A stretch of DNA of 5,995 nt from Rhodobacteraceae bacterium UBA6273. GTDB lineage: Bacteria > Pseudomonadota > Alphaproteobacteria > Rhodobacterales > Rhodobacteraceae. Of this stretch, positions 1 to 5,137 are shown piece by piece. The stretch's first letter is position 1. The number at the start of each line of letters is the position of its first letter. The stretch lies in contig DJUV01000353.1 in NCBI GenBank assembly GCA_002440625.1, forward strand, positions 1 to 5,995. The letters are read 5' to 3'. The position numbers and the translations under genes are program-made. The notes beneath the pieces are model-generated. The model made no database searches. It was given only the letters and a program-made list of their open reading frames with translations, and had not been told where the DNA came from.

Positions 1-374
1 ATCGGGCGCACGAAAGGCGGGCTGAACACCAAGTTGCACGCTGTCACGGCCGCCAAGGGTCGTCCGCTGAAGTTCTTCATGACCGCAGGCCAGGTCAGCG
101 ACTATACCGGAGCCGCAGCCCTGCTGGGCAGCTTGCCATCGGCGGAATGGCGGCTCGCAGACCGGGGCAATCCAGCCTGCGTGTCGCCATCGGTTCGAGA
201 CCGCTGGCGAGGGCCGGCTGATTCAGAGATGCGTTGAAAGACAAGGGGATACGCCCCTGCATCCCCGGCCGGAAGTCGCGCAGCAAGACCGTCCGCTACC
301 ACAAACGACGTTACCGGCGCCGCAACCGCATCGAGATCATGTTCGGTCGATTGAAAGATTGGCGCAGGATCGCA
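1..374 (+). pseudogene. IS5-family transposase, C-terminal remnant, frameshifted and interrupted
   Basis: This is the catalytic half of an IS5-family (IS427-like) DDE transposase, which would have moved its own insertion sequence. Frame 1 from base 1 reads IGRTKGGLNTKLHAVT and then GRPLKFFMTAGQVSDYTGAA, ending in LADRG; the Asp codon at 160-162 is the second catalytic acid. The homology resumes in frame 3 as FRDALKDKGIRPCIPGRKSR and RRYRRRNRIEIMFGRLKDWR, with the catalytic Glu at 333-335. Between the halves, 44 bases lie where the family normally has about 6 (the Tyr-Asp after DRG), so about 38 bases were gained and the frame was lost. The Trp codon expected before FRDAL is TGA (219-221). The N-terminal part with the first catalytic Asp lies outside the window. 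The usual C-terminal tail after DWRR is missing because the sequence changes character at about 374. It is inactive. Family assignment is from remembered motifs. Confidence 0.85.
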
Positions 375-456
375 TCCTCGCGCTCACCTACGCCCGCTGC
401 AAATCGCTGATCCTGCCGGACGAACTCGCCGACCAGGGCATCATGGCGATGTACCG
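371..456 (+). other. Unassigned coding-like fragment between IS5 and phage remnants
   Basis: After the IS5 homology stops, forward frame 2 reads RILALTYARCKSLILPDELA followed by DQGIMAMYR. Nearly every codon ends in G or C, as in real genes of this genome, so this may be a scrap of a true gene rather than spacer. I do not recognise the family. The same frame stays open to TAG at 497-499, but from about 454 onward it is the complement of the phage-like fragment, so the real part probably ends near 456. No start codon or ribosome site belongs to it. Confidence 0.3.
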
Positions 457-867
457 GCAAAGCGCCGTGGCCCAATCCTGCATCGCGGGGGAGAGATAGC
501 CCTTTCGGGTCGCGTCGGCGACCTTTTCACGGGCGCGCTCCTCGCTCATTGTGGCGAGGTTCGTATTCCGCTCCGCGAGTATCGCCTGGACGGTCACGAT
601 GAGTACAAACCTGGCAGGGTCCGGCGCGGCCAGCAGCTCCGCCACCTGTTCAACCGTCTTCTGGTCTTTCATCGGCGCGCCCGCGATCTTCGACTGGGTG
701 GCCTTCATCTTTTCGATGAGGGCGGGAACGTCTTCGGGCGGGGTGTTGGGTTCCAGGTTGAGGGCTTCGATCACCTGTTGCAGGAAATCCGCTTCGTGGT
801 TCATGTCAGCCAGCTGATTGCCGAGTGCGGTGCGGTGAAGAGCCGGATGGTGAACAAGCCCGCCGCC
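454..867 (-). pseudogene. Mu-like phage protease/scaffold protein (gpI type), internal fragment
   Basis: The reverse strand has an open stretch of about 138 codons resembling the Mu-like prophage I protein, the protease and scaffold precursor used in phage head assembly. It begins with GGGLVHHPALH, matching the conserved 'GaGLVNHPALH' segment, followed by FLQQVIEALNLEP. A variable hydrophilic scaffold region comes next, then the family's C-terminal block: PDPARFVLIVTVQAILAERN, LATMSEERAREKVADA, and GYLSPAMQDWATALCR. In relatives the chain continues for some 20 residues after DWA.ALC, but here it switches to unrelated sequence at about 454. The N-terminal protease part is absent because IS1182-type transposase sequence takes over at about 867. 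The longer reverse-strand frame containing it (1254 to 388) joins it to the complement of the transposase and is not one gene. No other phage gene is visible, so this is an orphan relic. The family call is from remembered motifs. Confidence 0.68.
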
Positions 868-1413
868 CTTGAAGACCGCCGGATCGAAGCCGTCATCCGG
901 CCGCTTCGCTCCCCCCGGCGCAAGGCGGCACAGGGCTCTGCAACCGAGCGGTTCAAGTTCGACCCCCATCACGATGCAGTCCGCTGTCCGGCCAGAAAGC
1001 AGCTCAGGCCCCGCAACAGCTCGGCAGCCGGCAAGCGATACCGCGCCGACCGTCGCGACTGTGCGCGCTGCCCCCTCAAGGCGCAATGCCTGCCCCGGGG
1101 TGCCCCATCCCGCCGGGTGAACATCGTGACGAACCACGCAGCCATCTTGCGCGCCCGACGCAAACGCGCGGCGTGGCGGGATGACGAACGCGCCATTTAC
1201 ACCCGACACCGATGGCAGGCCGAAGGCGCGCATGGCACGGCCAAGACACTCCACGGCCTTGCGCGAGCCGTCCGCAGGGGGCTTGAGAACAGGAAGATCC
1301 AGGCCCTCCTGACCGCCGTGGCAATGAACCGCAAGAAGCTGGCGGCCGCCATGCTGCTGATCTGGTCGATCATCGAAAATCGCACAACCCGCCCAACCAC
1401 GGCATCAGTCTGA
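865..1413 (+). pseudogene. IS1182-family transposase, C-terminal fragment
   Basis: About 182 codons of the C-terminal part of an IS1182-family transposase. The segment starts near ALEDRRIEAVIRP and contains RFKFDPHHDAVRCPARKQLR. A cysteine cluster follows (RRDCARCPLKAQCLPRG), then HRWQAEGAHGTAKTLHGLAR and GLENRKIQALLTAVAMNRKK. The Glu in 'RWQAEGAHGTAK' is in the conserved C-terminal catalytic position of this family. The reading frame is intact to TGA at 1411-1413, but the N-terminal and central parts are missing. The frame continues upstream to an ATG at 778, yet 778-864 is the complement of phage-like sequence, so that start is spurious. Truncation makes it non-functional. It lies between a phage relic and a flavin reductase relic that its element end seems to interrupt. 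Confidence 0.85.
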
Positions 1414-1430
1414 AACGACTTCTTCAACGG
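1414..1430 (+). mobile_element. Probable right end of the IS1182-type element
   Basis: The transposase stop codon is followed at once by AACGACTTCTTCAACGG. Read from the outside this is CCGTTGAAGAAGTCGTT, which resembles the TGTTGAAAAA-type termini I remember for IS1182 and related elements. Directly outside it, reverse-strand flavin reductase homology begins at 1431, supporting an element boundary here. The matching left end is absent from the window, so the inverted repeat and target duplication cannot be tested. The exact last base is uncertain by several positions. Confidence 0.45.
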
Positions 1431-1546
1431 CCCCCGGTGGACCAGCGCCCAGTCCCTGTGTTGGTCCGCACCGCCTGCACCCGCCCGATCAGGATCGAAT
1501 GTGCGCCGCGGTCGATCATTTCCTCGACCGTGCAGTCGAAGGCCTC
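1431..1546 (-). pseudogene. Flavin reductase domain fragment (HpaC-like), interrupted
   Basis: The reverse strand encodes about 39 residues of a flavin reductase-like domain, the small component that supplies reduced FMN/FAD to two-component monooxygenases. The visible part is EAFDCTVEEMIDRGAHSILI followed by GRVQAVRTN, then WALVHRG after a shift to another frame. The Phe-Asp-Cys start, the 'GxHxilIGrV' centre and the 'aLVyhrG' end match the C-terminal half of that fold. The frame change lies near 1452-1460. At 1430 the homology stops at the IS1182-type end, and above 1546 the expected upstream part is also missing, so it is broken at both ends. Its position next to an intact flavin monooxygenase is suggestive, but FMO-type enzymes reduce their own FAD and need no partner. 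The family call is moderate because the piece is short. Confidence 0.55.
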
Positions 1547-1548
1547 TG

Positions 1549-1611
1549 AACCTTCTTTCCGGCATCTACGAGGAAATCTCCCGCGTTTCGGCGACCCACC
1601 GGCGGGCGTAG
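1549..1611 (+). pseudogene. Possible C-terminal tail of an unknown forward-strand gene
   Basis: Forward codons from 1549 read NLLSGIYEEISRVSATHRRA and end at TAG (1609-1611). Most codons end in C or G, unlike the other forward frames here, and the stop converges on the monooxygenase stop just 3 bases away. The upstream part of such a gene would lie where the reverse-strand flavin reductase fragment now is, so at most 20 codons survive. I do not recognise the family. It could be chance. Confidence 0.22.
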
Positions 1612-1621
1612 CCTCTACGCC
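1605..1621. terminator. Perfect 7-bp hairpin spanning two convergent stop codons
   Basis: GGCGTAG (1605-1611), loop CCT, CTACGCC (1615-1621). The left arm contains the TAG that ends the forward remnant and the right arm contains the reverse-strand TAG (1615-1617) of the monooxygenase. The symmetry suits a bidirectional terminator between convergent genes. The loop is only 3 bases and no T-run follows in either direction, so intrinsic termination is doubtful. Confidence 0.35.
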
Positions 1622-3117
1622 GGAACGAGCCTGCCTTCGGGCGCGTCGAGCCTCCGGTGCAGTTCCTTGGCCACTCGCGCATAGTTGCCGGGCTTCACCG
1701 GCATCTGCCATTCCATGAACCGCTGCACCGGGCCGATAGAGAGGTCCATGTCGGCCAGAAGCTCGTCGATCTGGTGCATCGAGAAGGGGATGATGTTGGT
1801 GCCCCGCGCATGTTTGCCATCGGTCCGCGCCTCCATCCAGCGGAGGCGCCGGTCCGTCGCCTCAAGCTGTTCCCTGTCGGAGGGCAGGTTCAGTGCCCCG
1901 GCAAGATAAGAGACGATCCAGAGCGCGCCCATCTCTGCCGAGAGCGGCGAGAAGAAGGAGGAGTTGTAGCCGTTGAAGGCGAGGTTGCGGACGCCCGTCG
2001 GCAACATGCAGCGGTAAAGCCGGAAGTTGCCGCGTTCGTCCATGATCCGCGCCTGAACCTCGGGGTCGAGGAAGGGCACCTCCTGCCGCCAGCCGGTGCC
2101 GCAGATCACGATATCGGCGGGGATCTTCTCGCCGCTCTTCAGAAGCGCATAGCGCCGCCCGCCTTCCACCAGCAACTGGTCGATGGCGGTGTCGCGCTTC
2201 AGGGCGATCCGGCCCTTCTCCACCAGATCGAAGAACCCGTCGGTGACAAGGCTGACGGTCGACCGGGCGATCCGCTCGAACGAACCGCGCGGCAGCGCGC
2301 CGAGCTTCTTGAGCTTCAGTTGCTTCGTGATGACCGACTGCACAGAGCCGAGCATGGAATTGCGGACAGGCTTGCCCGCGCCATGCAGGAATTTCTCGGC
2401 GCCCTTGAGCTGGATATAGGGGAACAGCCCTTCGCCCATCCGGGTCAGGAACAGATACTTGTAGTTCAGAACCCCGGCGAGCTTCTTCGGCATCTTCCAG
2501 ATCAGTTCCCGCGCCACGACGGTCATTGAGGATGCTGCCTCAATCAGCCCGACCGCAACGTCGCAGGAGGATTTGCCGTAGCCGATCACCACGACATGCT
2601 TGCCGCGCGCCTCTTCGAGGTTCAGGAACTCGGACGAATGGCAGACTGTCCCGCCGGCCTTGCGGAATTCGGCAGCGCCGGGGAAGTCGGGCGTGGCGGG
2701 GGCGGAAAAGATGCCGTTGCAGATGTTCAGGAAGTCGAAGGTTTCCGACCGCTCCTCGCCGCCTTCGGGGCGGAAGGTGACGGTCCAGCGGCCATCCGCG
2801 CCCTGTGCAGCATGGGTGACGGGTGTCGAAAGCCGGATCAGCGGCTTCAGGTCGAAGTGGTCGGCGTAGGAATTGAGATAGTCCTGCACCTGCTGCCCCG
2901 AGGGCCATTCGGGATAGTGCTTCGGCATCGGGAAATCGGACAGGTGATAGGTGTCCTTGCCGTTCTGGGTGGAGACGCCGGGATAAAGCCGCGACCGGCT
3001 CCAGACCCCGCCGACGTCATCCACCTTCTCGAACACGGTCACGTCATGGCCGAAATCGCGCATGTGCCGCGCGGAGGTCAGACCGGCGAAACCGGCCCCG
3101 ATGATGGCGATCTTCAT
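1615..3117 (-). CDS. FAD-dependent, NAD(P)H-using monooxygenase (FMO-like)
   Basis: A 500-residue cytoplasmic flavoprotein expected to use NAD(P)H and O2 to hydroxylate, or insert oxygen into, a small organic substrate. The N-terminal FAD-binding fold starts at residue 3 with GAGFAG at 7-12, and Glu30 in VTVFEK is placed to bind the FAD ribose; DDVGGVWS follows (33-40), a typical FMO block. The second Rossmann site, for NAD(P)H, is VVVIGYGKSSCDVAV at 175-189. An FMO-type signature lies just before it in altered form: GGTVCHSSEF (155-164) keeps Gly, His160 and an aromatic, but the first Phe is Ala154. CGTGW (339-343) matches the C-terminal 'ATGY' position. Length fits the family (about 450-550). 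I chose the ATG at 3115-3117 because the FAD motif begins six residues later and GGGAAGAA precedes it; a longer open frame runs upstream through the SDR gene and is not real. It is 56 bases downstream of the SDR and probably cotranscribed. The substrate is unknown; a Baeyer-Villiger activity is possible but its strict signature is not met. Confidence 0.9.
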   Translation of the reverse strand: MKIAIIGAGFAGLTSARHMRDFGHDVTVFEKVDDVGGVWSRSRLYPGVSTQNGKDTYHLSDFPMPKHYPEWPSGQQVQDYLNSYADHFDLKPLIRLSTPVTHAAQGADGRWTVTFRPEGGEERSETFDFLNICNGIFSAPATPDFPGAAEFRKAGGTVCHSSEFLNLEEARGKHVVVIGYGKSSCDVAVGLIEAASSMTVVARELIWKMPKKLAGVLNYKYLFLTRMGEGLFPYIQLKGAEKFLHGAGKPVRNSMLGSVQSVITKQLKLKKLGALPRGSFERIARSTVSLVTDGFFDLVEKGRIALKRDTAIDQLLVEGGRRYALLKSGEKIPADIVICGTGWRQEVPFLDPEVQARIMDERGNFRLYRCMLPTGVRNLAFNGYNSSFFSPLSAEMGALWIVSYLAGALNLPSDREQLEATDRRLRWMEARTDGKHARGTNIIPFSMHQIDELLADMDLSIGPVQRFMEWQMPVKPGNYARVAKELHRRLDAPEGRLVPA

Positions 3118-3119
3118 GG

Positions 3120-3127
3120 TTCTTCCC
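3120..3127 (-). promoter_or_regulatory. Ribosome binding site of the monooxygenase
   Basis: On the reverse strand GGGAAGAA lies 2 bases before the ATG, so the GGGAAG core is 4 bases away. It is a moderate Shine-Dalgarno that selects this ATG over the longer upstream open frame. Confidence 0.6.
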
Positions 3128-3173
3128 GTTGGTTGCTGGCGGGGGCTCGTTCCCTGGCCCCTTCGCCGGGGGT

Positions 3174-3941
3174 TCAGGTCATCAGAAGCGGGATCGCGGG
3201 TTCGGCGCGTTCCGGGCCCATCGCGGTGTAGCCGCCATCGACGCGGATATCGGTGCCGGTGATGAAGCTCGCCTCGTCCGAGCAGAGGAAGAGGACGGCG
3301 GAGGCCACCTCTTCGGGGTTGGCCACCCGACCGAGAAGATGGAAGGGGGCAGCGACGGCATCGGTCTTGGCGCGGTTGCCGTTCGTCAGCTGGTCCATGA
3401 TGTTCGACCAGGTCCAGCCGGGGCTGACGGCGTTCACGCGAATGCCCTTCGGCGCGAGGTCCATCGCCTGATTGCGGGTCAGTTGCAGGATCGCGGCCTT
3501 CGACACCGGATAAAGCCAACGCCCCGTCTGCGCCGCGCGGGACGAGATGGAGCCGAAGTTGACGATGGCGCCATTGTTCTTGGCCAGTTCATCCTCGGCG
3601 GCCTGCATCAACATGACCGATCCGACGATGTTGACGTCAAGGCTTTCGAGCCATTCCGCCCGCGTCGACGTCGCACCATTGTCGAGGTAGGAACAGGCGA
3701 CATTCACCAGAAAGTCGATGCGCCCGAAACGCTCTTTCGTCGCGGCGACCAGTGCCGCGATCTGGCTGTCGTCGCGCAGGTCGCAAGCCTGATAGGCGAT
3801 GCCTTCGCCAAAGCCCGGATCGGGCGCGATGTCGGCGACCATCACCTTCGCCCCCGCCGCGACAAAGCCGTCGACCACCGCCCGCCCGATCTTCGTGCAG
3901 CCGCCCGGCACGATGGCCACTTTTCCCGCGAGCCCGCGCAT
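3174..3941 (-). CDS. Short-chain dehydrogenase/reductase, classical SDR
   Basis: A 255-residue Rossmann-fold oxidoreductase that should interconvert an alcohol and a ketone with a nicotinamide cofactor in the cytoplasm. The cofactor loop is VPGGCTKIG (11-19), keeping the glycines of TGxxxGxG but with Pro12 for the usual Thr. Asp37 at the end of the second strand (VMVADIAP) suggests NAD(H) rather than NADP(H). CDL (53-55) holds the adenine-contacting Asp. The NNAG motif is replaced by NVAC (80-83). Catalytic residues are in place: Asn104, Ser131, Tyr144 and Lys148 (YPVSK), with PG at 174-175. Length is typical for classical SDRs. The C-terminal VDGGYTAMGPE resembles a subgroup that I remember next to flavin monooxygenases. 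The start is ATG at 3939-3941, with a strong GGAGGAG site 4 bases upstream. It is the first gene of a probable two-gene operon and is divergent from the AraC regulator. Its substrate is likely related to that of the monooxygenase, which is inference. Confidence 0.92.
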   Translation of the reverse strand: MRGLAGKVAIVPGGCTKIGRAVVDGFVAAGAKVMVADIAPDPGFGEGIAYQACDLRDDSQIAALVAATKERFGRIDFLVNVACSYLDNGATSTRAEWLESLDVNIVGSVMLMQAAEDELAKNNGAIVNFGSISSRAAQTGRWLYPVSKAAILQLTRNQAMDLAPKGIRVNAVSPGWTWSNIMDQLTNGNRAKTDAVAAPFHLLGRVANPEEVASAVLFLCSDEASFITGTDIRVDGGYTAMGPERAEPAIPLLMT

Positions 3942-3945
3942 GTCA

Positions 3946-3952
3946 CTCCTCC
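3946..3952 (-). promoter_or_regulatory. Strong ribosome binding site of the SDR
   Basis: Reverse-strand GGAGGAG lies 4 bases before the ATG. It is far stronger than anything in front of the divergent regulator, consistent with an efficiently translated enzyme and a scarce regulator. Confidence 0.75.
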
Positions 3953-3960
3953 GCCGTTTT

Positions 3961-3974
3961 CTTCAAGCTTGAAG
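3961..3974. promoter_or_regulatory. 14-bp perfect palindrome, candidate operator
   Basis: CTTCAAGCTTGAAG is a perfect inverted repeat in the divergent spacer, 20 bases upstream of the SDR start codon on the reverse strand. It probably falls in the SDR leader or near its transcription start, where a bound protein or an RNA hairpin could reduce expression. The sequence shows symmetry only; the binding protein is unknown. Confidence 0.4.
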
Positions 3975-4001
3975 GAATTGTGACGGTCCCGGCCGCTCTT
4001 T

Positions 4002-4028
4002 CTATCCGCGGCGCGATTGGACTATCCG
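4002..4028. promoter_or_regulatory. CTATCCG direct repeat, 20-base period, candidate AraC-family site
   Basis: CTATCCG occurs at 4002-4008 and again at 4022-4028, a start-to-start distance of 20 bases, close to two helical turns. AraC-family activators commonly bind paired direct-repeat half sites on one face of DNA with roughly this spacing. The pair lies 61-87 bases from the SDR start, suitable for activating the SDR-monooxygenase promoter, and 87-113 bases from the regulator's start. A 7-A tract follows at 4036-4042. I could not fix convincing -35/-10 boxes on either strand. That the regulator encoded at 4115 binds here is inference. Confidence 0.45.
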
Positions 4029-4114
4029 GAAAACGAAAAAAAGCGCCGGGGCGGAGGTCAGATTGCCGCAGGCCATGCTAGGCTCAGCCGCAGCAAATCG
4101 AAAGTTGCCCCCTT

Positions 4115-5092
4115 ATGGCCCTGCCGCTTCTGAAGGATTTTGCGCTGTTCCGGACCCGCGACCTTGATGAGGCGCGTGAGCGGGTGGCCGCGGTCTTCTG
4201 CCCGCACCGGCTTGAGACGCTGGGCGCGCGCAGCCTTTTCGACGCCTGCCACCATCATCTGCCGGGGCAGCGGCTGTCGCTGAACTACATCGAATATGGC
4301 GCCAAAACCCTGATCGCACCGGGCGAGCTTGGCGGCTTCTACCTGATGCAGATCCCGCTGGAAGGCGGGGCCGAAGTGACGAACGGGCGCGAGACCTATC
4401 TCTCCACCCCTGACCGTGCGGCGATCCTGAACCCGCACCTGCCGACCCGGATGACCTGGGAGGAAGGCACCCGGCAGGTGCTGGTGCAGATCTCGCGCCG
4501 GGCGATGCAGGACCATCTTGCCGGGCTCATCGGCGGGCCGTCGGACCGGCCCCTGACCTTCGAGGGGCCGCTCGACCTGACCAAAGGGCCGGGGGCGGCA
4601 CTCAGGCGGCTGGTGATGTGGCTGGTCGCCGGCGCCGATGCCGGGGCTGCGCAGATCGGCACCGGGCTGATGGCGCGGCAGATCGAAAGCACGGTGCTTT
4701 CGGGACTGCTTGAGGCGCGCCACGACCATCAGGCACAGATCGCCCGGCTGCGCGCCGCACCGCGCCCGCGCCACCTCCGGCTGGCCGAGGGCTTCATCGA
4801 GGCGCATCTCGACCAGGCGATCACGCTCGAAGATGTGGCGCAGGCCGCCGGCATCTCGCCGCGCGGGCTGCAACTGGCCTTCCGCGAACATCGGGGCACG
4901 ACCCCCTTGGGCTTCTGGCGCGAGGCGAGACTGGCGCGCGCCCACGCCGACCTCATCGCCGCCCCGCCGGGAACCAGAGTGACCGAGGTGGCGCTGCGCT
5001 GGGGCTTCACCCACTTCGGGCGTTTTGCCGAGGCCTACAGGGCGCGATACGGGTTCTGCCCGCGCGAGGCGCTGAAGGCGGATGGCGGCTAG
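4115..5092 (+). CDS. AraC-family transcriptional regulator
   Basis: A 325-residue regulator with an N-terminal sensor and a C-terminal DNA-binding domain. Residues about 45-170 look like the AraC-binding-like (cupin-type) effector domain, with GGFYLMQIPLEGGAEV (73-88) and a later QVLVQISRRAM (121-131). The C-terminal 105 residues are a complete AraC/XylS domain: first helix-turn-helix at 238-257 (LEDVAQAAGISPRGLQLAFR), second near 288-302, and the signature ending GFTHFGRFAEAYRARYGFCP (297-316). Length is normal for the family. The ATG at 4115 is the only ATG after an in-frame TAG at 4079-4081. It has no good Shine-Dalgarno site, only a weak GAAAG about 11 bases upstream, which suggests low expression. 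It is transcribed away from the SDR across a 173-base spacer and most likely activates the SDR-monooxygenase operon in response to its substrate. The effector is unknown. Confidence 0.92.
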   Translation: MALPLLKDFALFRTRDLDEARERVAAVFCPHRLETLGARSLFDACHHHLPGQRLSLNYIEYGAKTLIAPGELGGFYLMQIPLEGGAEVTNGRETYLSTPDRAAILNPHLPTRMTWEEGTRQVLVQISRRAMQDHLAGLIGGPSDRPLTFEGPLDLTKGPGAALRRLVMWLVAGADAGAAQIGTGLMARQIESTVLSGLLEARHDHQAQIARLRAAPRPRHLRLAEGFIEAHLDQAITLEDVAQAAGISPRGLQLAFREHRGTTPLGFWREARLARAHADLIAAPPGTRVTEVALRWGFTHFGRFAEAYRARYGFCPREALKADGG

Positions 5093-5111
5093 GTTAGGAC
5101 GCGGCCATGCC

Positions 5112-5131
5112 AGGGGTGCCGGGCCACCTCT
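5112..5131. terminator. Weak hairpin between convergent genes
   Basis: AGGGGTG (5112-5118) pairs with CACCTCT (5125-5131) through one G-T wobble around the loop CCGGGC. It sits in the 45 bases between the stop of the AraC gene and that of the membrane protein, where a shared terminator is expected. No T-run follows on either strand, so this is a weak candidate. Confidence 0.3.
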
Positions 5132-5137
5132 GCCTTC

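Noticed and set aside
778..864. Start of the IS1182 transposase at the ATG at 778
   Set aside because: This stretch is the complement of the phage gpI-like fragment and has no transposase resemblance; the frame is open by chance across the junction.
388..1254. Reverse-strand open frame of 288 codons read as a single gene
   Set aside because: Only the part at about 454-867 has phage-like sequence; the part above 867 is the complement of the IS1182 transposase coding strand, and the part below 454 is unrelated.
1657..2529. Long forward open frame opposite the monooxygenase
   Set aside because: It is a complementary reading of a well-supported gene, rich in His, Arg and Gly, with no family resemblance.
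3153..3178. GC-rich inverted repeat between the SDR and monooxygenase genes (CCTG-CCCC facing GGGG-CAGG) as a terminator
   Set aside because: The stem is imperfect, overlaps the SDR stop codon, and has no T-run; it may slightly modulate the operon but does not support a terminator call.
3118..3519. N-terminal extension of the monooxygenase to a 634-residue protein
   Set aside because: The extra 134 codons overlap the SDR gene in another frame and are rich in Arg and Pro, as expected for an out-of-frame reading; the FAD motif and ribosome site fix the start at 3117.
3129..3983. Long forward open frame opposite the SDR gene
   Set aside because: It mirrors the SDR over its whole length, has no recognisable domain, and crosses the divergent promoter region; such frames are common opposite GC-rich genes.
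4018..4080. Sigma-70-like promoter for the regulator using TTGGAC near 4018 or CATGCT near 4074
   Set aside because: No partner box lies at 16-18 bases from either hexamer, so no promoter was assigned.
4058..5014. Long reverse-strand open frame opposite the AraC gene
   Set aside because: The AraC reading has complete sensor and DNA-binding domains, while the reverse reading is a low-information Arg/Gly/Pro/Gln-rich chain.
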